Assembly (NCBI GenBank): GCA_030596465.1
Contig: JAUVJW010000146.1
Location: 1-5,464 of the forward strand
From: Candidatus Fermentibacteraceae bacterium
GTDB taxonomy: Bacteria > Fermentibacterota > Fermentibacteria > Fermentibacterales > JCC-6
Length of the DNA stretch: 5,464 nt
Reading direction: 5' to 3'
Positions 1 to 5,464 of the stretch are shown here, piece after piece. Each line of letters starts with the position of its first letter. Within the stretch, counting starts at the first letter, position 1. Position numbers and translations under genes: made by a program. The notes under the pieces are model-generated. The model made no database searches. It saw nothing but the letters and a program-made list of their open reading frames with translations, and was not told the DNA's origin.

Positions 1-741
1 AGAAGTCGTGATGTAAGACTGACATGGAATATCGCAGCGGCGGTTGTTCTACTCTTCCTGTGTCCGCCTGTTCTTGGTGTTGGAGGCTCTATTCTGGGGG
101 CGAAGTTTGCCTCAATTTTCTTTTCTGAAGATCAATCTGTAGAGTCTGATTATCTCTCATTGTCTGTAAAGCTTATGCTGGAAAACGCAGAACTGCGGGA
201 GATGGCCGCCAAAAGCAGGCTTTACCGTTCAATGCTTCAATACACGAGAATGCCGGATGTTACAGCTCTTGTTGGAAGAGTAATGTATCGATCCGAGGGA
301 TTGATAAGGGGAGACTTTGTTGTTGACAGGGGATCTGATCACGGAGTTTATACCGGAGCAATCTGCACCACCAGTAATGGACTTGTGGGTATTATTACCT
401 CAGTTGAATCATCAAGCTCCACTGTAATTCCCATTACCAGCCCGGCGATTCATGTGAGTTGCATTACTGCCACTACAGGTTCTCTTGGTATTCTTGGTTC
501 TGAATCCGGCGGTAAACTCAGGCTTGAGTACGTGGATAGTTCTTCCGACCCTGAAATTGGAGAAACGGTCCTTACAAGCAGATTCGGAGGGGTTTACCCT
601 GAAGGAATAGTAGTTGGGAAAGTCGATTATATTTCTGAGGGTGAGCGGGGTCTGGACCTTTCCCTTTCCGTCATTCCGGCTGTTGACTTTGAGAGAGTTA
701 ACGAGGTTTTGATACTTCTTTCGGAGGATCGGGCAGAATGA
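1..741 (+). CDS. mreC: Rod shape-determining protein MreC (5' end missing)
   Basis: MreC is the bitopic inner-membrane protein of the elongasome; its periplasmic beta domain binds and activates PBP2 (family knowledge). The frame is open from base 1 with no usual start codon before a TTG at 160, and the codons before 160 encode what MreC should have there, so the true start lies outside the window, probably only a few codons upstream. In the visible 246 residues, a membrane segment lies at about 10-33 (begins WNIAAAVVLLFL), a charged and leucine-rich stretch at about 48-85 fits the coiled coil, and the beta domain follows with the family signatures VDRGSDHGV (108-116), GLVGIIT (127-133), TSRFGGVYPEG (192-202) and VVGKV (204-208). 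It ends in a TGA that overlaps the mreD start. A TTG start at 160 would remove the membrane anchor and is unlikely. Confidence 0.95.
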   Translation, partial: RSRDVRLTWNIAAAVVLLFLCPPVLGVGGSILGAKFASIFFSEDQSVESDYLSLSVKLMLENAELREMAAKSRLYRSMLQYTRMPDVTALVGRVMYRSEGLIRGDFVVDRGSDHGVYTGAICTTSNGLVGIITSVESSSSTVIPITSPAIHVSCITATTGSLGILGSESGGKLRLEYVDSSSDPEIGETVLTSRFGGVYPEGIVVGKVDYISEGERGLDLSLSVIPAVDFERVNEVLILLSEDRAE

Positions 742-1217
742 GGGAGCATTTGTCAGGATGGCTGATTATTTCAGCTGTAATAGTTTTGCAGTTTCTTCTG
801 GAAGTTACACTTGGCAGGGTTTTTGTCGCGCCTGCCATTCTTGTTCCCGCACTTGTTTATTTATCTCTTTCAGATTCAGATTACTGGTCTATCGAAGGTG
901 CTTTCTGGAGTGGTTTTTTAATAGATCTACTTCTTCACCAGCCACTGGGTGTAAGCTCAATTGCCATGCTTTTCGGTATCGCTCTCACAGGAAGAGTACT
1001 TAGAGCAACCACCGGGGCTCTTGAGATGACCTTTGTTGTCAATGCATTTATGGCCTCGCTTCTTTCAGATATGTTTTTTATCTTTCTGGCTGCACGGCCG
1101 GTGGGAAGCGGGTTCGGCATTTCCACTTTGCTTATTGTGCCCCGTATACTGTTTTCGCTGTTACTTTATCTTGCTGTTCCCATATTGTTTGGAAGAAAAA
1201 GCAGGGAATTCGGATGA
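738..1217 (+). CDS. mreD: Rod shape-determining protein MreD
   Basis: MreD is a small polytopic inner-membrane protein that works with MreC and MreB in the elongasome; its biochemical role is not settled. The 159-residue product is the usual family length. It is almost wholly hydrophobic, with about five to six membrane segments (roughly 7-25, 29-45, 53-84 as a pair, 97-119 and 128-151). The motif GFLIDLLLHQPLG (59-71) matches the conserved MreD Asp-containing segment, with Asp63 as the conserved acid. The ATG overlaps the mreC stop as ATGA. A strong ribosome-binding site, GGAGG at 723-727, lies 10 bases upstream inside mreC, so it can be translated by coupling and also directly. MreD sequences diverge strongly; the call rests on topology, length, the Asp motif and position between mreC and mrdA. 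Confidence 0.92.
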   Translation: MREHLSGWLIISAVIVLQFLLEVTLGRVFVAPAILVPALVYLSLSDSDYWSIEGAFWSGFLIDLLLHQPLGVSSIAMLFGIALTGRVLRATTGALEMTFVVNAFMASLLSDMFFIFLAARPVGSGFGISTLLIVPRILFSLLLYLAVPILFGRKSREFG

Positions 1218-2935
1218 GGCTTTCTTCCTCTCTGAACGAAAAGCCCTATCGTTCAGTTATGATTGCTACCATTGCTGCCTTTCTCATCCTTGTGGGAAAG
1301 CTGGTTGAACTTCAGATAGTACGGAGCGATTATTACACAGAGTTATCGTCAAGAAATCACATTCGTTCAGTTGTTCGTCCCGCTCCCAGAGGAATAATAA
1401 GAGACAGGAATGGCGTGGTTCTCGCTGACAATCTCCCCGCATTTACAGTTTCTGTAATAAGTGTAGAGTTTGACTCAACAAATGCCGGACTACTGGGCGA
1501 TCTCCTTCAGGCAGATCGGGAGGAGCTTCGGGAGAGGCTGGACGCTGCTGAGGCAACTCCATACAGATCTACCCAGATAGTCAGCGACCTGACTGTTGAG
1601 GAGGCGGGAAGAGTTGCGGATAACCTGTATCGTCTGGGAGGGGTTTCAGTAGAGGTTCTGCCAAGAAGAAGGTATTCTCATGGTTTCTCATTCTGCCATC
1701 TGATCGGATATGTTGGACTTGCCGACAGTACCAGAGTTTTTGAGGGAGAGCTTACTGGAAGAACCGGGCTGGAGAGAATCCTGAATCGGAGACTGGCCGG
1801 GAGTCATGGTGTGATCAGAGAGGTTGTGGATACTCACGGAAGAGTTGTGGAAAGATATTTAGGGGGAGATGTAGAGCCTGAACCGGGTGAAAATATCGTA
1901 ATTACGCTGGATAGCAGACTTCAACTGGTTGCGGACTCGCTTATCATGTCCACAGGCCATCCGGGAGCTGCAGTGGTTCTTAATTATGAAACTGGTGAAA
2001 TCCTTGTTCTCTCCTCTGTTCCCGGTTATGACACAAATCAGTTCATCGGGGGTATTTCCTCGGAGAATTGGAACAAAATTCTCAATGAGCCTGGAAAACC
2101 ATTACTGAATCGAGCATGGGCTACGGCTTATCCACCCGGATCAACATACAAGATTGTCAGTGCCGCCTGGCTGCTTGAATCCGGGATTGTGGATGAAAAT
2201 ACAATGCCGGATCCATGCTACGGCACCTTTCATTTCGCCGGTAGTGATTTCCGCTGCTGGGGTATCCACGGCAGGCTGAACATTGTTGGTGCGCTTACCC
2301 AGTCCTGCGATACCTATTTTTACAGAACAAGTATGCTGGGTGACATGGATGAGATGGCAGAATTTTCCAGAGGTTATGGAATGGGAGCGCCCGTCACAGA
2401 TATTTTACCAGGTGAGGTTTCGGGTGCACTGCCCACCCGGGAGTTGCTCAATCATCTGTTCGGTCAAGGGGGGTGGGGGCTTGGTAATTTGATGATAGCC
2501 TCTATCGGCCAGGGAGAGGTACTTGCCTCTCCGCTGCAGATTGCGGTTACCGCGGCATTGATAGCTTCGGGAGGAGAGCTTCCTGCATTGTCCATACTGA
2601 AGAAAGAGCCACCATCCGGAGTTACCTGGGAAACGAATACATCAGAAGAAACGTTCAGAATTGTCAGAGAGGGTATGAGGCTGGCGGTTTCATCATCCCG
2701 GGGTACGCTTCACGGATCAATGAGTTATCTCCCTGTACAGGTTTTCGGGAAGTCCGGTACAGCGGAAAATGGACCTAATGAGGATCATGCATGGGTTAAT
2801 GGTTACATCGAAGAACCACTGCCGGTCGCATTCGCCGTGATCATTGAGAATGGTGGGCACGGGGGGGCTGTTGCCGGTCCTGTGGCTGCGAGTATTATCG
2901 AGAAGATACTGGAGATTTCCTATGAGACAGAGTGA
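1214..2935 (+). CDS. mrdA: Penicillin-binding protein 2 (elongasome DD-transpeptidase)
   Basis: Class B monofunctional PBP that cross-links peptidoglycan peptides on the periplasmic side as partner of RodA. The 573 residues show a short cytoplasmic tail, one membrane anchor (about 14-34), then the PBP dimer/pedestal domain starting at RPAPRGIIRDRNG (55-67). In the transpeptidase domain the three active-site motifs are intact: S310-T-Y-K313 within YPPGSTYK, S364-C-D366 in QSCDTYFYR, and K513-S-G-T516. LPGE near 395 and the IGQG motif near 427 are also typical of PBP2. It lacks the long C-terminal tail of E. coli PBP2 (633 residues). The ATG overlaps the mreD stop as ATGA, with AGGGA at 1203-1207 as ribosome-binding site. 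Residues Asp333, Cys348, His352 and Cys365 may form a zinc site (see findings). Division PBP3 (FtsI) is the alternative, but the adjacent mreCD and rodA and the SCD motif favour PBP2. Confidence 0.95.
   Translation: MRLSSSLNEKPYRSVMIATIAAFLILVGKLVELQIVRSDYYTELSSRNHIRSVVRPAPRGIIRDRNGVVLADNLPAFTVSVISVEFDSTNAGLLGDLLQADREELRERLDAAEATPYRSTQIVSDLTVEEAGRVADNLYRLGGVSVEVLPRRRYSHGFSFCHLIGYVGLADSTRVFEGELTGRTGLERILNRRLAGSHGVIREVVDTHGRVVERYLGGDVEPEPGENIVITLDSRLQLVADSLIMSTGHPGAAVVLNYETGEILVLSSVPGYDTNQFIGGISSENWNKILNEPGKPLLNRAWATAYPPGSTYKIVSAAWLLESGIVDENTMPDPCYGTFHFAGSDFRCWGIHGRLNIVGALTQSCDTYFYRTSMLGDMDEMAEFSRGYGMGAPVTDILPGEVSGALPTRELLNHLFGQGGWGLGNLMIASIGQGEVLASPLQIAVTAALIASGGELPALSILKKEPPSGVTWETNTSEETFRIVREGMRLAVSSSRGTLHGSMSYLPVQVFGKSGTAENGPNEDHAWVNGYIEEPLPVAFAVIIENGGHGGAVAGPVAASIIEKILEISYETE
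2911..2924 (+). promoter_or_regulatory. Ribosome-binding site and start codon of rodA, inside mrdA
   Basis: GGAG at 2911-2914 precedes the ATG at 2922 by 7 bases. It decides the rodA start in favour of 2922 over the upstream in-frame TTG at 2844. Both elements lie within the last codons of mrdA, so ribosomes ending mrdA at 2935 pass directly over the rodA start, which suggests coupled synthesis of the PBP2-RodA pair. Confidence 0.75.
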
Positions 2936-4115
2936 GAAAACTGATTGGTTTTTTGTTGTTTCGCTGTCGCTGTTGTTGTCTCTGGGGCTTTTGAATGTTT
3001 TTTCAGCATCCGGCTCTCAGAAAAGTCTGTTTACCCATCAATTGGTTTTTGTGCTTGCGGGAGTTGGTGTTTTCATTGGCGCATCGGTATTTCCTCTCAG
3101 ATTTCTGGAGGAATCAACTCCATTTTTGTACGGTTTCACTACGATTCTACTGATTCTTACCATCTTTTTCGGGGGGGGACCCGCAGGAAGATGGCTTCAG
3201 ATCGGACCTCTAAATGTTCAAGCTTCAGAAATCGCCAAGTTGTGCGTGATCGTATTAACAGCGAGATGGCTTCCTGCGCTTAGAAGAGAGTCAGTATCCG
3301 GAGGAGTTTCTCTCTATCTTTTTACTGTAGGTATATTGACTGTCCTGACCTTTCTGCAACCGGATCTGGGTACCGCTGTGGCCATGGTAATGATTATTTT
3401 TGGTATGATTTACTGGGCGGGTTTCGGTTTTGGGTGGATATTTTTGTTTTTGAGCCCATTGTTCGCCGCTATTTCTTCAATCAAATTTGTGTTATGGATG
3501 ACATTTACCGCTACTCTTTGCGGAGTTCTTTACAGATCCGGCGCAAAACCTCGACGGTGGGTATTTTTTCTGGTAATGACAAGTATTGTTGCCGCCGCAA
3601 CACCGACTGCATGGGGTATTCTTCGCCCGTATCAGCAGGCAAGACTCACTACATTTCTCAACCCGGAGGCCGACCCCCATGGTGCCGGATGGAATGTTAT
3701 TCAGTCCAAGGTCGCCATCGGATCGGGGGGAGTCACCGGTCAGGGTTATTTAAATGGAAGTCAGAATGAGCTTGCATTTCTTCCAGCCAGGCACACGGAT
3801 TTTGTATTCTCCGTCTGGGCGGAGGAGTGGGGATTCATTGGAAGCGTTTTTCTTCTTTTTCTGTATATGGTTCTTGCATGGCGAATTCTGAATGGCGCCA
3901 GGCGTTCTTTGAATCCATTTAATTCAATGGTGGGAGCGGGCACAGCGATATTCATTATTATCCATGTTGTTGTAAATGTGGGAATGACGCTTGGAATGAT
4001 GCCGGTTACAGGTCTGCCTCTGCCGCTGGTTACCTACGGAGGCAGCCATTTAGTTACAGAGATGATGCTTCTTGGCTTTTCTTACAATGCCATCAGGAAC
4101 TGGCGGAGTTACTGA
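2922..4115 (+). CDS. rodA: RodA, SEDS peptidoglycan glycosyltransferase
   Basis: Polytopic inner-membrane enzyme that polymerises lipid II into glycan strands for side-wall growth, in complex with PBP2. Family signatures are clear in the 397 residues: RWLQIGPLNVQASEIAK (90-106, usually Q-P-S-E), LQPDLGTA (145-152), the extracellular loop NPEADPHGAGW with Asp251 at the position of the catalytic Asp (E. coli Asp262), QSKVAIGSGG, FLPARHTDF, and PVTGLPLPLVTYGGS (361-375). Between QPD (146-148) and YQ (237-238) it is about 40 residues longer than E. coli RodA, with extra hydrophobic segments. I chose the ATG at 2922 because GGAG at 2911-2914 sits 7 bases upstream and the protein then begins with a normal short cytoplasmic tail; an in-frame TTG at 2844 would add 26 residues lying inside mrdA. 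It overlaps mrdA by 14 bases. FtsW is the alternative, but the context is elongasome. Confidence 0.95.
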   Translation: MRQSEKTDWFFVVSLSLLLSLGLLNVFSASGSQKSLFTHQLVFVLAGVGVFIGASVFPLRFLEESTPFLYGFTTILLILTIFFGGGPAGRWLQIGPLNVQASEIAKLCVIVLTARWLPALRRESVSGGVSLYLFTVGILTVLTFLQPDLGTAVAMVMIIFGMIYWAGFGFGWIFLFLSPLFAAISSIKFVLWMTFTATLCGVLYRSGAKPRRWVFFLVMTSIVAAATPTAWGILRPYQQARLTTFLNPEADPHGAGWNVIQSKVAIGSGGVTGQGYLNGSQNELAFLPARHTDFVFSVWAEEWGFIGSVFLLFLYMVLAWRILNGARRSLNPFNSMVGAGTAIFIIIHVVVNVGMTLGMMPVTGLPLPLVTYGGSHLVTEMMLLGFSYNAIRNWRSY

Positions 4116-4140
4116 CAGCAACGCCTTTCTTCATTATCAT
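4112..4140 (+). promoter_or_regulatory. Candidate sigma-70-type promoter for lgt
   Basis: CTGACA at 4112-4117 (five of six matches to TTGACA) is separated by exactly 17 bases from TATCAT at 4135-4140 (five of six matches to TATAAT). The -35 box overlaps the rodA stop codon at 4113-4115. A start site near 4147 would give a leader of roughly 28 bases before the lgt ATG. This is the only real gap between genes in the window, which is where a second promoter would be expected. The call is by eye against the E. coli consensus, and the organism's own promoter consensus is unknown. Confidence 0.45.
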
Positions 4141-4175
4141 AGAGCATTCGTTAAACAAATAGATTGAAGGGGAAT
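4116..4175 (+). other. Intergenic spacer between rodA and lgt
   Basis: This 60-base, relatively AT-rich gap is the only non-coding stretch in the window. It carries most of the candidate promoter, and GAAGGGG at 4166-4172, a ribosome-binding site just before the lgt ATG at 4176. CTTCA at 4129-4133 can pair with TGAAG at 4165-4169, with three further G-U pairs outward into the GGG of that site. No stem followed by a T-run is present, so I see no intrinsic terminator after rodA and read-through into lgt is likely. Confidence 0.7.
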
Positions 4176-4988
4176 ATGCATCCGATTCTTTTCAAAATAG
4201 GTTCTCTGCCCATAAACAGCTATGGACTTATGCTTGCTGTTTCTTTTCTGCTTGGAGTTAAACTGGCGTCTCGCAGGGCACTGAAACTGGGCATTCCAGC
4301 CGATGAGACAGTTAACCTCAGTATCTGGATAATGGCTGCCGCAATAATTGGCTCAAGAGTTTTTTATGTTGCTACTCACATGGATCAGTATACCGGTGAT
4401 CCAATGGCAGCTGTGGCTTTCTGGAAGGGCTTGTATGGTCTCAGCATGCTGGGGGGCGTTATTCTGGCCACCATAGTGGGGTTTTCATGGATGATAAAGA
4501 AGAAGTGGCCTTTGTGGTCGTTTGCCGATGCCATTATTCCATCATTCGCTCTTGGAATCTTTGTAACGAGAGTTGGTTGTTTTTTCAATGGCTGTTGCTT
4601 TGGTTCGGAAACAAGCTGTTCATTGGGAGTATCATTTCCTGCGGGCTCACTACCATTCTCAGTGTTTGGAAATGCTCCAATTCATCCGGCACAGCTCTAC
4701 AGTTCACTGGGTGGGCTGATAATTCTTATCCTGCTTCTTCTGGCCGATCGGAGAAAGAACTTTCCGGGATTTATTTTTTCCATGTTTCTGGGCTTGTACG
4801 GGGCAACGAGATTTGGTATGGAAGAATTCAGGTATTTTGACCACGCGCCCAGTGCAATTTTTGGTTACAGTGTATTTGCGGCAAGACCGGGAATGACAGA
4901 TAACCAGATCATCAGCCTTGGCATGGTTCTCGCTTCTTTTGTGCTTGGAATATGGCTTTTTTATCGGAATCAAAAAAGCTCCTCCTGA
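4176..4988 (+). CDS. lgt: Phosphatidylglycerol--prolipoprotein diacylglyceryl transferase (divergent active site)
   Basis: Lgt transfers diacylglyceryl from phosphatidylglycerol to the lipobox cysteine of prolipoproteins at the inner membrane, the first step of lipoprotein maturation. The 270-residue product has the family's size and multi-span topology. Visible signatures: INSYGLM near the N-terminus (Tyr16, like E. coli Tyr26), RVGCFFNGCCFG (132-143; Arg132 corresponds to Arg143), HPAQLY (170-175), and YGATRFGMEEFR (208-219; Arg212 and Glu216 correspond to Arg239 and Glu243). The place of E. coli His103, normally HGG or YGG, reads S-M-L-G-G (90-94), so the histidine is replaced by Leu92. 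Cys135 stands for Asn146, and the Glu that usually follows QLY is Ser176. I chose ATG 4176 because GAAGGGG at 4166-4172 is its ribosome-binding site; an in-frame TTG at 4164 abuts that site. Family membership is firm; full activity is inferred. Confidence 0.9.
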   Translation: MHPILFKIGSLPINSYGLMLAVSFLLGVKLASRRALKLGIPADETVNLSIWIMAAAIIGSRVFYVATHMDQYTGDPMAAVAFWKGLYGLSMLGGVILATIVGFSWMIKKKWPLWSFADAIIPSFALGIFVTRVGCFFNGCCFGSETSCSLGVSFPAGSLPFSVFGNAPIHPAQLYSSLGGLIILILLLLADRRKNFPGFIFSMFLGLYGATRFGMEEFRYFDHAPSAIFGYSVFAARPGMTDNQIISLGMVLASFVLGIWLFYRNQKSSS

Positions 4989-5464
4989 ACCTGCTGGTTC
5001 ACCGATGTATCGGTTGCGGCAGCAGGATGGAAAAGAGGAAAGGCAGATTCTGTTCCTGGTGTCGGGTAAGGATGTACCCTGACGGTGAGCGAATGATTGG
5101 AGGAATTCGGGTTCTTACCGGCTTTTTTCACTCCGGTGTTATGCGAGAGATGATTCTCAGGTTCAAGTTCGGCGGAGAGAGACATCTCGGAGGTGAGCTG
5201 GCACGGCTTGCACTGGACTCATGGAAAGAGATTCCATCAAGTGATGATACCATTTTCCCTGTTCCAGTTTCTGGAAGCAGGTTGAGGGAGCGTGGTTACA
5301 ATCAGGCGGCATTGCTTGCCGCGGCAATTTCCAGAGAGACGGGAGCTTTGTTTAAAGAGCCTTTAATCCGAAGCGGAGGGGAGTCTCAGATCAGAGTATC
5401 CGGCGCAGGAAGGATTGCCAACATCAGTGGAAAATTCTCTGTACAGCCTGGAACAGATTGTAAC
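4952..5464 (+). CDS. comF: ComF-family phosphoribosyltransferase-like protein (3' end missing)
   Basis: ComF proteins join an N-terminal zinc ribbon to a type I phosphoribosyltransferase fold; in naturally competent bacteria they help handle incoming single-stranded DNA in the cytoplasm, while many homologues have no known role. The 171 visible residues show a four-cysteine ribbon (Cys19 and Cys22 in CIGC, Cys34 and Cys37 in CSWC), the family block RFKFGGERHLGGELA, then VPVSGSRLRERGYNQA (104-119) and GRIANISGKFSV near the end. The frame stays open to the last base, and the PRPP-binding loop lies beyond the edge. The ATG at 4952 is the only usual start in front of the first cysteines; it overlaps lgt by 37 bases and its ribosome-binding site is weak (TGGA, very close). 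The next in-frame ATG, 5027, would cut off the first CXXC. The segment RSGGESQ before the conserved Gln seems one residue shorter than the usual R-x-R-x-T-x-x-Q pattern. Confidence 0.88.
   Translation, partial: MAFLSESKKLLLNLLVHRCIGCGSRMEKRKGRFCSWCRVRMYPDGERMIGGIRVLTGFFHSGVMREMILRFKFGGERHLGGELARLALDSWKEIPSSDDTIFPVPVSGSRLRERGYNQAALLAAAISRETGALFKEPLIRSGGESQIRVSGAGRIANISGKFSVQPGTDCN
4990..5026 (+). other. Two-part stem-loop just after the lgt stop, inside comF
   Basis: An outer 7-base arm, CCTGCTG (4990-4996) with CAGCAGG (5020-5026), encloses an inner 6-base arm, ACCGAT (5001-5006) with ATCGGT (5009-5014), across an asymmetric internal loop of 4 and 5 bases. All 13 pairs are Watson-Crick. The tip has only two unpaired bases, so the last inner pair probably opens. 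It begins two bases after the lgt stop codon and covers the codons of the first comF zinc-ribbon cysteines. No T-run follows, so it is not a standard intrinsic terminator. Confidence 0.5.

Noticed and set aside
160..162. TTG as the start codon of mreC
   Set aside because: The frame continues upstream to base 1 and encodes the expected membrane anchor; starting at 160 would leave a soluble MreC without it.
758..1308. Alternative plus-strand frames inside mreD and at its end
   Set aside because: They are off-frame copies of mreD and early mrdA, rich in Cys, Ser and Arg, with no family resemblance.
2468..2479. G-rich stretch (six G, T, five G) as a G-quadruplex
   Set aside because: Four separated runs of three or more G are not available without using adjacent bases of the same run; it encodes the Gly-Gly-Trp-Gly part of PBP2.
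2844..2921. N-terminal extension of RodA from a TTG start
   Set aside because: The added residues lie in another frame of mrdA, resemble nothing in RodA, and the ATG at 2922 has a good ribosome-binding site.
4164..4175. TTG start for lgt adding four residues
   Set aside because: This stretch contains the GAAGGGG ribosome-binding site for the ATG at 4176; Lgt proteins normally begin close to the MHPILF-type sequence.
4990..5026. Stem-loop as an intrinsic terminator after lgt
   Set aside because: No T-rich tract follows (the next bases are ATGGAAAAG) and the comF frame continues through it.
4704..5185. Two minus-strand open frames of 71-89 codons opposite lgt and comF
   Set aside because: They lie antisense to convincing genes, show no recognisable domain, and read as low-complexity shadow translations.
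1..5464. Mobile element, CRISPR array, tRNA or toxin-antitoxin pair
   Set aside because: Coding frames fill nearly the whole window on one strand; I found no spaced direct repeats, terminal inverted repeats or cloverleaf-like sequence.

Overview
The window holds a compact, all-plus-strand run of cell-envelope genes of a rod-shaped bacterium, most likely Gram-negative. In order it carries the end of mreC, complete mreD, mrdA (PBP2), rodA and lgt, and the 5' part of a comF-type phosphoribosyltransferase gene that runs off the right edge. Base composition is moderate and even across the window. I see no mobile element, CRISPR array, tRNA or rRNA. The lineage cannot be fixed from the sequence. 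The RodA has an extra hydrophobic block of about 40 residues before the catalytic loop, and its loop wording resembles RodA of Chlorobi/Ignavibacteria-type bacteria, so a member of the FCB group or an uncultured relative is my best guess (weak).

Layout: 1-741 mreC (5' end outside the window); 738-1217 mreD, joined to mreC by an ATGA overlap; 1214-2935 mrdA, joined to mreD by a second ATGA overlap; 2922-4115 rodA, overlapping mrdA by 14 bases; a 60-base gap with a good promoter-like sequence; 4176-4988 lgt; 4952-5464 comF-like, overlapping lgt by about 37 bases and cut by the window edge. mreB is expected just upstream, but that is not visible here.

How they work together: MreC and MreD are the membrane scaffold of the Rod complex (elongasome). 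PBP2 (transpeptidase) and RodA (SEDS glycosyltransferase) are its peptidoglycan-synthesising pair. The tight overlaps suggest translational coupling of these four. Lgt starts lipoprotein maturation and may have its own promoter. ComF is a cytoplasmic PRTase-fold protein with an N-terminal zinc ribbon, known from DNA uptake systems but widespread beyond them.

I do not find a new biological system here; this is largely a housekeeping locus. The points worth a second look are an Lgt lacking the histidine that is essential in E. coli, a candidate zinc site in PBP2, the enlarged RodA, a promoter-like element overlapping the rodA stop codon, and a two-part stem-loop directly after the lgt stop codon inside the comF-like gene.
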